Shown here in pieces: positions 27,950-36,642 of a stretch of DNA of 64,000 nt; the first letter of the stretch is position 1, and each line of letters begins with the position of its first letter. The notes beneath the pieces were generated by a model. That model had not been told where the DNA came from, did no database searches, and saw only the letters and a list, made by a program, of their open reading frames with translations. Source of the DNA: Enterobacter quasihormaechei (GTDB lineage: Bacteria > Pseudomonadota > Gammaproteobacteria > Enterobacterales > Enterobacteriaceae); the NCBI RefSeq assembly GCF_004331385.1, contig NZ_SJON01000007.1:62001-126000 (forward strand). Direction: 5' to 3'. The position numbers were made by a program, and so were the translations under genes.

Positions 27950-29590
27950 ATGCGCCTGGTTTTATCGTCCCTGTTTGCACTCGGTCTGTTCAGCAATCTG
28001 GCCTTTGCTGCGCCCGATCGCGCTGTGCCCCCTGATATCCGTGAGAGTGGTTTCGTCTATTGCGTCAGCGGGCAAGTTGATACCTTTAATCCGCAAAAAG
28101 CGGGGAGCGGCCTGATTGTTGATACGCTGGCCGCACAGCTCTACGATCGCCTGCTCGACGTCGATCCTTATACCTATCGGCTGGTTCCGGAGCTTGCTGA
28201 AAGCTGGGAAGTAATGGATAACGGCGCCACGTACCGCTTCCGTCTACGCGATGATGTTGCTTTTCAGCACACCCCGTGGTTTACGCCAACCCGCAAGCTC
28301 AACGCGGATGACGTGGTTTTCACCTTCCAGCGCATCTTCAACCGCAATCATCCCTGGCATAACGTCAACGGCAGTAACTTCCCCTATTTCGACAGTCTGC
28401 AATTCGCGGACACGGTCAAAAGCGTGCGCAAGCTGGATAACCGCACCGTTGAGTTTCGCCTGACGCACCCGGACGCCTCCTTCCTCTGGCACCTGGCGAC
28501 GCACTACGCCTCCGTCATGTCAGCGGAGTACGCGGATCAGCTGACGAAAAAGGATCGTCAGGAACGCCTCGATCGCGAGCCCGTGGGCACAGGGCCGTTC
28601 CAGCTGGCTGAGTACCGCGCCGGGCAATACATTCGCCTGCAACGTCACGATAATTTCTGGCGCGGCAAACCGCTGATGCCGCAGGTTATCGTTGATCTGG
28701 GTTCAGGAGGAACTGGCCGTCTCTCCAAACTGCTGACCGGCGAGTGCGACGTCCTTGCGTGGCCTGCGGCCAGCCAGTTAACGATTTTGCGCGACGACCC
28801 CCGCCTGCGCCTGACCCTGCGCCCGGGAATGAACATCGCTTATCTGGCATTTAACACCGATAAGCCGCCGCTGAATAATCCGGCCGTGCGCCATGCGCTG
28901 GCGTTAGCGATCAACAATCAGCGTCTGATGCAGTCGATTTACTACGGTACCGCGGAAACCGCCGCCTCGATTCTGCCGCGTGCCTCATGGGCCTATGACG
29001 GCGAGGCGAAGATCACGGAATATAATCCGGCCAAAGCGCGCGAACAGCTTAAAGCGCTGGGGGCAGAAAACCTGACGCTACAGCTTTGGGTGCCTACCAG
29101 CTCTCAGGCGTGGAACCCCAGCCCGCTGAAAACCGCCGAACTGTTGCAGGCAGATATGGCGCAGGTGGGCGTTAAGGTGATCATCGTTCCGGTCGAAGGC
29201 CGTTTCCAGGAGGCGCGGCTGATGGACATGAACCACGACTTAACGCTGGCTGGCTGGTCTACCGACAGTAACGATCCGGACAGCTTCTTCCGTCCGCTAC
29301 TGAGCTGTGCAGCGATAAATTCCCAGACCAACTATGCCCACTGGTGTAACCGTGAATTTGATGCCGTGCTGCAAAAAGCGCTGGCGTCCCAGCAGCTTGC
29401 GTCACGCATTGAAGCCTACGATGAGGCGCAAAATATTCTGGCCAGAGAGCTGCCCGTATTGCCGCTTGCCTCTTCCCTGCGCCTTCAGGCCTACCGTTAC
29501 GATATTAAAGGGTTGGTACTTAGCCCGTTTGGTAACGCCTCCTTCGCGGGCGTGACCCGTGAGAAAGAGCAAGAGGTGAAAAAGCCATGA
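27950..29590 (+). CDS. sapA: SapA, periplasmic peptide-binding protein
   Basis: A 546-residue SBP_bac_5-family binding protein linked to antimicrobial peptide resistance in several genera. The signal peptide is clear ([20 protein letters not shown], cleavage before APDRAV). The family signature [20 protein letters not shown] follows. The start codon lacks an obvious ribosome site. The operon sapABCDF has short or overlapping junctions throughout. In E. coli the puu genes and ymjA separate it from pspF; here the gap to pspF is only 88 bp. Confidence 0.94.
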   Translation: MRLVLSSLFALGLFSNLAFAAPDRAVPPDIRESGFVYCVSGQVDTFNPQKAGSGLIVDTLAAQLYDRLLDVDPYTYRLVPELAESWEVMDNGATYRFRLRDDVAFQHTPWFTPTRKLNADDVVFTFQRIFNRNHPWHNVNGSNFPYFDSLQFADTVKSVRKLDNRTVEFRLTHPDASFLWHLATHYASVMSAEYADQLTKKDRQERLDREPVGTGPFQLAEYRAGQYIRLQRHDNFWRGKPLMPQVIVDLGSGGTGRLSKLLTGECDVLAWPAASQLTILRDDPRLRLTLRPGMNIAYLAFNTDKPPLNNPAVRHALALAINNQRLMQSIYYGTAETAASILPRASWAYDGEAKITEYNPAKAREQLKALGAENLTLQLWVPTSSQAWNPSPLKTAELLQADMAQVGVKVIIVPVEGRFQEARLMDMNHDLTLAGWSTDSNDPDSFFRPLLSCAAINSQTNYAHWCNREFDAVLQKALASQQLASRIEAYDEAQNILARELPVLPLASSLRLQAYRYDIKGLVLSPFGNASFAGVTREKEQEVKKP

Positions 29591-30552
29591 TTATCTTTAC
29601 CTTGCGTCGGCTGCTGTTACTGCTGGTCACCCTGTTCTTGCTGACCTTTGTCGGCTTTAGCCTTAGCTACTTTACGCCGCACGCTCCGCTTCAGGGCTCA
29701 TCCCTCTGGGACGCCTGGCTGTTCTGGTTTAACGGCCTGCTGCACTGGGATTTTGGCGTGTCCAGCATCAACGGACAGCTCATCTCCGAGCAGCTTAAGG
29801 TGGTGTTCCCGGCCACCATGGAGCTGTGTATACTCGCCTTCGGCTTTGCCCTTATGGTGGGGATCCCGGTGGGGATGCTGGCGGGAATTTATCGCAATAA
29901 ATGGCAGGATAAATTCATCAGCGCGCTTGCCTTAATTGGCTTCTCTATCCCAGTCTTCTGGCTGGCGCTGCTGCTAACCCTCTTCTTCTCATTGACGCTG
30001 GGCTGGTTGCCGGTGTCGGGGCGTTTTGATCTGCTGTATAACGTGCAAACGGTGAGCGGCTTCGCCATCGTTGACGCCTGGCTTTCTGATTCCGTCTGGC
30101 GCGACGAAATGATTGTAAGCGCGTTGCGCCACATGGTGCTGCCGGTGCTCACGCTGGCCGTCGCGCCCACCACCGAAGTGATCCGCCTGATGCGTATCAG
30201 CACCATCGAAGTCTTCGAGCAAAACTATGTTAAAGCCGCGGCCACGCGCGGACTGTCTCGTCTGACGATTTTGCGCCGCCACGTGCTGCACAATGCATTG
30301 CCGCCGGTGATCCCCCGTCTCGGGCTGCAATTCTCAACCATGCTGACGCTGGCGATGATCACCGAGATGGTCTTCAGCTGGCCGGGCCTTGGGCGCTGGA
30401 TGATCAACGCGATTCGCCAGCAGGACTATGCGGCTATCTCCGCCGGCGTGATGGTGATTGGCTCACTGGTTATTATTGTTAACGTTGTTTCCGATATTTT
30501 GGGTGCCATGGCCAACCCGTTGAAGCATAAGGAATGGTATGCCTTACGATAA
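29587..30552 (+). CDS. sapB: SapB, ABC transporter permease (DppB type)
   Basis: A 321-residue inner-membrane permease with a first span at residues 9-29 and five to six further spans. The EAA-type loop is in [20 protein letters not shown]. It overlaps sapA by 4 bp and sapC by 14 bp. It partners SapC; in E. coli SapBCDF also exports putrescine. Confidence 0.94.
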   Translation: MIIFTLRRLLLLLVTLFLLTFVGFSLSYFTPHAPLQGSSLWDAWLFWFNGLLHWDFGVSSINGQLISEQLKVVFPATMELCILAFGFALMVGIPVGMLAGIYRNKWQDKFISALALIGFSIPVFWLALLLTLFFSLTLGWLPVSGRFDLLYNVQTVSGFAIVDAWLSDSVWRDEMIVSALRHMVLPVLTLAVAPTTEVIRLMRISTIEVFEQNYVKAAATRGLSRLTILRRHVLHNALPPVIPRLGLQFSTMLTLAMITEMVFSWPGLGRWMINAIRQQDYAAISAGVMVIGSLVIIVNVVSDILGAMANPLKHKEWYALR

Positions 30553-31429
30553 CGTCTACAGCGAAAAGCGCACACCCGGTGCGCTACGTACCGTGTGGCG
30601 TAATTTTTACGGCGACACCACGGCAATGATCGGCTTTTACGGCTGCATTGGCCTCGTGTTGCTGTGCGTTTTGGGTTCGTGGTTTGCGCCGTATGGCATC
30701 GATCAGCAGTTCCTTGGCTACCAGCTTTTACCGCCGTCATGGTCGCGCTACGGGGAGGTTTCTTTCTTCCTCGGTACTGACGATCTCGGACGCGACGTGC
30801 TAAGCCGCCTGCTGAGCGGCGCGGCCCCCACGGTAGGCGGCGCATTTGTGGTGACGCTTGCCGCGGCGATCTGCGGCCTGGCGCTGGGTATTTTTGCCGG
30901 ATCAACCCACGGGCTGCGGTCAGCCGTGCTTAACCACATTCTGGATACCCTGCTCTCTATTCCTTCGTTGCTGCTGGCGATTATCGTCGTGGCCTTCGCG
31001 GGGCCGCACCTGACGCACGCGATGTTTGCCGTCTGGCTGGCGATTCTGCCGCGCATGGTGCGCTCGGTTTACAGCCTGGTTCATGACGAACTGGAGAAAG
31101 AGTATGTCGTCGCTGCCCGTCTGGACGGTGCCACTACGTTCAATATTCTGTGGTTTGCCGTGCTGCCTAATATTGCCGCCGGGCTGGTGACGGAGATCAC
31201 CCGCGCCCTGTCGATGGCGATTCTGGATATCGCGGCGCTGGGCTTCCTTGACCTGGGCGCGCAGCTCCCTTCTCCTGAATGGGGCGCTATGCTCGGCGAT
31301 GCGCTGGAGCTGATATACGTTGCGCCGTGGACGGTCATGCTGCCGGGCGCGGCCATTATGGTGAGCGTTCTGCTTATCAATCTGCTGGGCGACGGGATCC
31401 GCCGCGCAATCAATGCGGGGGTGCAATAA
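30539..31429 (+). CDS. sapC: SapC, ABC transporter permease (DppC type)
   Basis: A 296-residue permease with a cytoplasmic N-terminal segment, a first membrane span near residues 35-57 and the EAA loop [20 protein letters not shown]. It overlaps sapB upstream, and its stop codon shares a base with the sapD start (TAATG), which implies translational coupling. Confidence 0.94.
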   Translation: MPYDNVYSEKRTPGALRTVWRNFYGDTTAMIGFYGCIGLVLLCVLGSWFAPYGIDQQFLGYQLLPPSWSRYGEVSFFLGTDDLGRDVLSRLLSGAAPTVGGAFVVTLAAAICGLALGIFAGSTHGLRSAVLNHILDTLLSIPSLLLAIIVVAFAGPHLTHAMFAVWLAILPRMVRSVYSLVHDELEKEYVVAARLDGATTFNILWFAVLPNIAAGLVTEITRALSMAILDIAALGFLDLGAQLPSPEWGAMLGDALELIYVAPWTVMLPGAAIMVSVLLINLLGDGIRRAINAGVQ

Positions 31430-32421
31430 TGCCGTTACTTGATATCCGCAACCTCACCATCGAAATCAAAACGGGTGAAGGCTGGGTTAAAGCCGTGGAT
31501 CGCATCAGCATTACCCTTGCAGAAGGCGAAATCCGCGGTCTGGTGGGCGAATCGGGTTCAGGTAAAAGCCTGATCGCCAAAGCCATTTGCGGCGTGTCGA
31601 AAGACAACTGGCGCGTCACAGCCGACCGTATGCGCTTCGACGACATCGATCTGTTGCGTCTCTCACCGCGCGAACGCCGCAAGCTGGTGGGCCATAACGT
31701 CTCGATGATTTTCCAGGAGCCGCAATCCTGTCTTGACCCGTCCGAGCGCGTGGGCAAACAGCTGATGCAGAACATTCCCGGCTGGACCTATAAAGGCCGC
31801 TGGTGGCAGCGTTTCGGCTGGCGTAAGCGCCGTGCCGTTGAGCTATTGCACCGCGTCGGGATCAAAGATCATAAAGACGCAATGCGCAGCTTTCCGTATG
31901 AACTGACCGACGGAGAATGCCAGAAAGTGATGATAGCTATCGCCCTGGCCAATCAGCCACGTCTGCTGATTGCGGATGAACCGACGAACGCGATGGAGCC
32001 AACGACCCAGGCGCAGATTTTTCGCCTGCTCACGCGTCTGAATCAGAATAACAACACCACCATTTTGCTGATCAGCCATGACCTGCAAATGCTCAGCAAG
32101 TGGGCGGATAAAATTGACGTGATGTATTGCGGACAGACGGTAGAAACCGCGCCAAGTGAAGACCTGGTGACGACGCCGCATCATCCCTACACGCAGGCGC
32201 TGATTCGGGCGATCCCTGACTTTGGCAGCGCGATGCCGCACAAGAGCCGTCTGAATACCCTGCCCGGCGCGATCCCGCTGCTGGAGTCGCTGCCCATTGG
32301 CTGCCGTTTGGGGCCGCGTTGCCCGTATGCTCAGCGTAAATGTATTGAAACACCGCGCCTGACAGGGCCGAAAAACCATCTGTTTGCCTGTCATTTCCCG
32401 CTGAACATGGAGAGAGAGTGA
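31429..32421 (+). CDS. sapD: SapD, ABC transporter ATPase
   Basis: A 330-residue ATPase of the oligopeptide type with Walker A GESGSGKS (near 40-47), Walker B LLIADEP and a C-terminal oligopeptide-transporter domain with [15 protein letters not shown]. The signature motif is degenerate ([11 protein letters not shown] in place of LSGGQ), as in the E. coli protein. SapD also supports Trk potassium uptake in E. coli. The ATG at 31429 overlaps the sapC stop and gives the standard length; the frame is open further upstream but that part lies inside sapC. Confidence 0.94.
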   Translation: MPLLDIRNLTIEIKTGEGWVKAVDRISITLAEGEIRGLVGESGSGKSLIAKAICGVSKDNWRVTADRMRFDDIDLLRLSPRERRKLVGHNVSMIFQEPQSCLDPSERVGKQLMQNIPGWTYKGRWWQRFGWRKRRAVELLHRVGIKDHKDAMRSFPYELTDGECQKVMIAIALANQPRLLIADEPTNAMEPTTQAQIFRLLTRLNQNNNTTILLISHDLQMLSKWADKIDVMYCGQTVETAPSEDLVTTPHHPYTQALIRAIPDFGSAMPHKSRLNTLPGAIPLLESLPIGCRLGPRCPYAQRKCIETPRLTGPKNHLFACHFPLNMERE

Positions 32422-32422
32422 A

Positions 32423-33229
32423 ATGGTCGAAACCTTACTGGAAGTGCGTAACCTGAGTAAGACCTTTCGCTATCGTACAGGCCTGTTTCACCGCCAGACC
32501 GTCGAGGCGGTTAAACCGCTGAGCTTCACGCTGCGCGAAAAGCAGACGCTGGCGATTATCGGTGAAAATGGTTCGGGCAAATCGACCCTCGCAAAAATGC
32601 TCGCGGGCATGGTAGAGCCGAGCGGCGGTGAAATACTGATTGACGATCATCCTCTGGAATTTGGTGACTACTCTTTCCGCAGTCAGCGCATCCGGATGAT
32701 ATTTCAGGATCCGTCGACGTCCCTCAACCCGCGCCAGCGTATTTCCCAGATTCTGGACTTCCCGCTGCGGTTGAATACTGACCTGGAGCCGGAAGCGCGT
32801 CGCAAGCGGATTGTCGAAACCCTGCGTCTGGTAGGCCTCCTGCCCGACCACGTGAGCTATTACCCCCACATGCTGGCTCCGGGCCAAAAGCAGCGTCTCG
32901 GTCTGGCCCGCGCGCTGATCCTGCGCCCGAAGGTGATTATCGCCGACGAAGCGCTGGCGTCGCTGGATATGTCGATGCGTTCGCAACTCATCAACCTGAT
33001 GCTGGAGCTACAGGAAAAGCAGGGGATCTCGTACATCTACGTGACCCAGCACCTGGGCATGATGAAGCACATCAGCGATCAGGTCCTGGTGATGCACCAG
33101 GGTGAAGTGGTTGAGCGCGGCAGTACCGCTGACGTGCTGGCCTCCCCGCTCCACGATCTGACAAAACGCCTGATTGCCGGACACTTTGGTGAAGCGTTGA
33201 CGGCGGACGCGTGGCGGAAAGATCGTTAG
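32423..33229 (+). CDS. sapF: SapF, ABC transporter ATPase
   Basis: A 268-residue ATPase pairing with SapD. Walker A GENGSGKST is near residue 47 and Walker B VIIADEALAS follows a degenerate signature (HMLAPGQKQRLGLARA), as in E. coli. It begins 1 bp after sapD. Its stop codon overlaps the stop of the convergent TetR gene by 4 bp, and no terminator is visible between them. Confidence 0.94.
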   Translation: MVETLLEVRNLSKTFRYRTGLFHRQTVEAVKPLSFTLREKQTLAIIGENGSGKSTLAKMLAGMVEPSGGEILIDDHPLEFGDYSFRSQRIRMIFQDPSTSLNPRQRISQILDFPLRLNTDLEPEARRKRIVETLRLVGLLPDHVSYYPHMLAPGQKQRLGLARALILRPKVIIADEALASLDMSMRSQLINLMLELQEKQGISYIYVTQHLGMMKHISDQVLVMHQGEVVERGSTADVLASPLHDLTKRLIAGHFGEALTADAWRKDR

Positions 33230-33816
33230 CCGTTGCGTAACCCGCTTGCCAGCAGAGTAAACACCTCAATAGCATGCGGCAGCGTCTTCTGCGGCTCGTC
33301 GCTCGCGGCAATCATCAAAGCAGCATTCAGCGCAGCGCCGTTTAGCAAATGGGCTGCGACTTTCGCATCCATTTTTTTAAGCACGTTGCGTTCGATTAAT
33401 GTTTCGATGGTCTGGCGGGTGGACTCAAGACAGCTGTTCTGGCTGGGCCATTGCGCCGGATCGCCCAGAACGGCCGGGCCGTCAAGCAGCACGATGCGCT
33501 GAACTTCCGGAACGAGCGCCATGTTGATGTAGGCGATACCTTCCGCCAGCAGTCGCTCCCAGTCATCGTCTGCGGCCGCGGCAACGGCTTTCGCGTTGGC
33601 CGCCATTTCGCTGTCTATCTGCGCGACCACCGCCGCCAGTAATCCTTTCTTATCGGTAAAATTATGATACAGCGCGCCGCGCGTTAACCCCACGCTTGCC
33701 GTCAGTTCATCCATCGACGCTGCGGCATAGCCTTTTTCAGCAAAAGCCTTCCGCGCCGCCTGAATCATTTTTTCGCGATTTTCCTGAGCCGTTTCAGCAC
33801 GACGTTTTGTAGCCAT
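33226..33816 (-). CDS. TetR/AcrR-family transcriptional regulator
   Basis: A 196-residue repressor-type protein. The N-terminal TetR helix-turn-helix is clear (ENREKMIQAARKAFAEKGYA, then MDELTASVGLTRGALYHNFT). The C-terminal ligand domain is of the generic TetR type and I cannot name its ligand. The ATG at 33816 is preceded by AGGAAG; the frame is open upstream to 33951, but that stretch contains the operators. It is divergent from a RidA-family gene with two palindromes between them, so autoregulation and control of that gene are likely. It has no counterpart at this place in E. coli. Confidence 0.88.
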   Translation of the reverse strand: MATKRRAETAQENREKMIQAARKAFAEKGYAAASMDELTASVGLTRGALYHNFTDKKGLLAAVVAQIDSEMAANAKAVAAAADDDWERLLAEGIAYINMALVPEVQRIVLLDGPAVLGDPAQWPSQNSCLESTRQTIETLIERNVLKKMDAKVAAHLLNGAALNAALMIAASDEPQKTLPHAIEVFTLLASGLRNG

Positions 33817-33846
33817 AGAACTTCCTATAAAAGCGGTATTTTTAAT

Positions 33847-33875
33847 TTGACATACGCGGCGTATGTGAATTACCT
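33847..33875 (+). promoter_or_regulatory. Candidate promoter of the RidA-family gene
   Basis: TTGACA (33847-33852), a 17-bp spacer and TTACCT (33870-33875). The spacer is occupied by the first 17-bp palindrome, so the TetR protein would block polymerase directly. The -10 is poor. Confidence 0.45.
33850..33866. promoter_or_regulatory. TetR-type operator 1
   Basis: ACATACGC-G-GCGTATGT is a perfect 17-bp inverted repeat with one central base, a usual form for TetR-family sites. Confidence 0.75.
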
Positions 33876-33882
33876 TTTTTTC

Positions 33883-33899
33883 ACATACATCGCGTATGT
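33883..33899. promoter_or_regulatory. TetR-type operator 2
   Basis: ACATACATCGCGTATGT repeats operator 1 with an imperfect centre: the outer ACATAC/GTATGT arms are complete. It starts exactly 33 bp (about three helical turns) after operator 1, so both could be bound on one face of the helix. Confidence 0.72.
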
Positions 33900-33949
33900 T
33901 ACTTCTCTTAAGTAACCACAACAACACCTCTGACAGAAAAGGAAATGCC

Positions 33950-34366
33950 ATGCCTCCACGTAATCCAGTCTTCCCTGCCAGTCGACATGCCCTTTATGAG
34001 GAGCATGGCTATTCGGCTGCCATTCGCTCTGGCGATCTGTTATTTGTTTCCGGTCAGGTCGGCAGCCGCAGCGATGGCACGCCTGAACCTGACTTCGCCG
34101 CTCAGGTGCAACTCGCATTCGATAATTTACAGGCGACTCTGGCCGCCGCAGGATGCACGTTTGACGATCTGATTGATGTCACAACGTTTCATACCGATCC
34201 TGAAAACCAGTTCCCCGTCATCATGGAGGCGAAAAAACGGGCCTTTCCGCAGCCACCTTATCCCAACTGGACGGCTATCGGCGTTAACTGGCTGGCCGGA
34301 TTTGATTTTGAAATTAAGGTTATTGCCCGAATCCCCTCGCCAGCGAATGAATATCCGCCCCTGTAA
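33950..34366 (+). CDS. RidA (YjgF/YER057c)-family protein
   Basis: A 138-residue protein of the RidA/RutC superfamily. Members hydrolyse reactive enamine/imine intermediates, and some have other ligands. Family features are SGDLLFVSGQVGSRSDGTPE, DFAAQVQLAFDNLQATLAAA and a C-terminal FEIKVIARIPS. The catalytic Arg of archetypal RidA (in a short NR/CR motif before the C-terminus) is not obvious, so deaminase activity is uncertain. AAAAGGAA precedes the ATG. It is divergent from the TetR gene and is presumably its target. Confidence 0.85.
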   Translation: MPPRNPVFPASRHALYEEHGYSAAIRSGDLLFVSGQVGSRSDGTPEPDFAAQVQLAFDNLQATLAAAGCTFDDLIDVTTFHTDPENQFPVIMEAKKRAFPQPPYPNWTAIGVNWLAGFDFEIKVIARIPSPANEYPPL

Positions 34367-34531
34367 GCGTGAAGGCCAGCTTCTGGTTGGATGAGGCGAA
34401 CCCAGCACCCGGTGATATACTGCTGGAATACGCACGAAACAGCCTGATGAAGCGTCAGTTCAACGTCTTCCATGAGCCCAGTCAACGCCCTGAAGCGAGA
34501 AATATCGTGACACAAGGGGCTGTGAGTGGGC

Positions 34532-34553
34532 TATAATTTCGAGCTAATTTCGA
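34532..34553 (+). promoter_or_regulatory. fabI promoter -10 with direct repeats
   Basis: A perfect TATAAT lies at 34532-34537. AATTTCGA occurs at 34535-34542 and again at 34546-34553, 11 bp apart. No good -35 is seen at the usual distance (TGACAC at 34508 gives a long spacer). The repeats may bind a regulator or be incidental. Confidence 0.45.
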
Positions 34554-34626
34554 ATGATTTTGAAATACTGCCTGTAACGCTATGAATTACAAGGCAAAAT
34601 AAGCAATGAATATAAGGATTAAAGCT

Positions 34627-35415
34627 ATGGGTTTTCTTTCCGGTAAGCGCATTCTGGTGACTGGCGTTGCCAGCAAACTGTCCATCGCATACGGCATCGC
34701 ACAGGCTATGCATCGCGAAGGCGCTGAGCTGGCGTTCACCTACCAGAACGACAAGCTGAAAGGCCGTGTTGAAGAATTTGCCGCGCAGCTGGGTTCCAGC
34801 ATTGTTCTGGAATGTGACGTTGCACAAGACGAAAGCATTGATGGCATGTTTGCTGAACTGGCAAAAGCATGGCCGAAATTCGACGGTTTTGTTCACTCCA
34901 TCGGCTTCGCTCCAGGCGACCAGCTGGACGGCGACTACGTGAACGCGGTTACCCGTGATGGCTTCAAAATCGCGCACGACATCAGCTCTTACAGCTTCGT
35001 TGCGATGGCAAAATCCTGCCGCGCAATGCTGAACCCGGGCGCAGCCCTGCTGACCCTGTCCTACCTGGGCGCAGAACGTGCTATCCCTAACTACAACGTG
35101 ATGGGTCTGGCGAAAGCGTCTCTGGAAGCCAACGTACGCTACATGGCGAACGCAATGGGTCCTGAAGGCGTGCGTGTTAACGCCATTTCTGCGGGTCCAA
35201 TCCGTACCCTGGCCGCTTCCGGCATCAAAGATTTCCGTAAAATGCTGGCGCACTGCGAAGCGGTTACCCCGATTCGTCGTACCGTTACCATTGAAGATGT
35301 GGGTAACTCTGCGGCATTCCTGTGCTCTGACCTTTCCGCGGGTATCTCCGGCGAAGTGGTTCACGTTGACGGCGGCTTCAACATCGCTGCAATGAACGAG
35401 CTGGAAATCAAATAA
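34627..35415 (+). CDS. fabI: FabI, enoyl-ACP reductase (NADH)
   Basis: This enzyme catalyses the last reduction of each fatty acid elongation cycle and is the target of triclosan. Its 262 residues match E. coli. Tyr156 and Lys163 form the active site in [20 protein letters not shown]. Residues where triclosan-resistance changes occur, Gly93, Met159 and Phe203, are all in the sensitive form. The ATG at 34627 is preceded by AAGGATTAAAGCT; an upstream in-frame ATG at 34606 is less suitable. It is monocistronic with a strong terminator. Confidence 0.97.
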   Translation: MGFLSGKRILVTGVASKLSIAYGIAQAMHREGAELAFTYQNDKLKGRVEEFAAQLGSSIVLECDVAQDESIDGMFAELAKAWPKFDGFVHSIGFAPGDQLDGDYVNAVTRDGFKIAHDISSYSFVAMAKSCRAMLNPGAALLTLSYLGAERAIPNYNVMGLAKASLEANVRYMANAMGPEGVRVNAISAGPIRTLAASGIKDFRKMLAHCEAVTPIRRTVTIEDVGNSAAFLCSDLSAGISGEVVHVDGGFNIAAMNELEIK

Positions 35416-35422
35416 GCCTGTT

Positions 35423-35448
35423 ACTCTCTTCCCGCCAGGGAAGAGAGT
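35423..35448 (+). terminator. fabI terminator
   Basis: ACTCTCTTCCC and GGGAAGAGAGT pair perfectly around GCCA and are followed by TTTTCTCC. Confidence 0.9.
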
Positions 35449-35567
35449 TTTCTCCTTCCCCGCACGTCGTTATTCCGTTCTGCTATTTGTTATCACCTAA
35501 CAATATTTTTCCCCTCTTCCGCCTTACGCCAGGATATTGATCGCCATTTTGAGATCAAGGAACGCCC

Positions 35568-36554
35568 ATGGAACAACGCCGTTTTTCCGGCAAAGGCCAC
35601 TGGTATCATGAAACCCAGTCGAATCATTCGCAGACGGATGTTCTGCCGCTGGTGCCTGAAGCCGCTAACGTCGACGATCGTTTTTTGCTCGATTTAGCCC
35701 TGCCTGATGAGATCCTCGCAAGCTGCGCTGGCTGGCTCACACCTGCACGAGCTCTCTGTCACCTCCTGTTCCCGCTTGATTCTCCTGTTAACCGTCTGCA
35801 CACGCTTAGCGCCTACGACAGGCTGAGCACGGCCTTAACGGTTGCGCAGGCGTGTGGCGTCCAGCGGCTCTGTAACCACTACGCGGCGCTGCTCGCCCCC
35901 CTTCCGGGCCCCGACTCTTCCCGGGAAAGCAATCGACGCCTTGCAGAAATCACCCAGTATGCCCGCCAGTTAGCCAGCTCGCCCGATGTCATCGACGATA
36001 AAGCCCAACACCAGCTTGATGAGGTTGGACTCACGACGTATGACATTGTGCTTATCAACCAGATCATCGGTTTTATCGGTTTTCAGGCACGCGTAGTTGC
36101 GGTGTTTCAGGCGCTGCTCGGCCATCCGGTACGCTGGCTGCCCGGACACCACATTCAGCCCCATACGCTACCAGTCAGCTTTCGCAGATGGGCCGCCACG
36201 CTACCCGCGGTTGAACTAAAATATGCCAGCGCGCTTCAGCTTGAGGCACTTTCACGCTGGCAGGCGGAACCGGCGCTACAGGCGCTCACGCCGGTGCTGT
36301 GCCATGAACCGATGCTGCTTAATCTGACGGGCGACATTCTGGTTAACCATCCGCAAAGCGAAGACCACGCCTCTTCGATGCTCTCAGCCGCCCATTCGCT
36401 GCTCGCCGCTTCGCCGGATCGCTTTAGCGCCGCCCAGTTAACGCCCCTGACCGAGTCGGGTATCCCGCCAGAAATCGCCATTAATTTGCTCACCCGACAC
36501 GCGTTTTACGGCTGGCTGGACCGTCTGCGCGTGGCGCTCGGCAGAGAGGAATAA
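35568..36554 (+). CDS. yciW: YciW, AhpD-like (carboxymuconolactone decarboxylase fold) protein
   Basis: A 328-residue protein matching YciW, in its conserved place upstream of rnb. It has two related all-helical AhpD-like halves, with YDRLSTALTVAQACGVQRLC in the first. No CxxC peroxidase motif is visible, so alkylhydroperoxidase activity is doubtful. In E. coli yciW has been tied to cysteine metabolism and CysB control; the cysB gene itself lies 13 kb away in this window. AAGGAACGCCC precedes the ATG. Confidence 0.8.
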   Translation: MEQRRFSGKGHWYHETQSNHSQTDVLPLVPEAANVDDRFLLDLALPDEILASCAGWLTPARALCHLLFPLDSPVNRLHTLSAYDRLSTALTVAQACGVQRLCNHYAALLAPLPGPDSSRESNRRLAEITQYARQLASSPDVIDDKAQHQLDEVGLTTYDIVLINQIIGFIGFQARVVAVFQALLGHPVRWLPGHHIQPHTLPVSFRRWAATLPAVELKYASALQLEALSRWQAEPALQALTPVLCHEPMLLNLTGDILVNHPQSEDHASSMLSAAHSLLAASPDRFSAAQLTPLTESGIPPEIAINLLTRHAFYGWLDRLRVALGREE

Positions 36555-36642
36555 CCGTACTCTTTACCTAAAGAGCGCTTGCTGTAGCAGTGAGAATCGC
36601 GTAAAACTGTCAGCCGCTCAATGGCTACGAAAATAGAACATT

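Noticed and set aside
31429-33229. Degenerate ABC signature motifs in SapD and SapF as possible inactivation
   Set aside because: The same altered motifs are present in the E. coli proteins, so this is a family trait.
34627-35415. Possible triclosan-resistant FabI
   Set aside because: Gly93, Met159 and Phe203 are all in the sensitive form.
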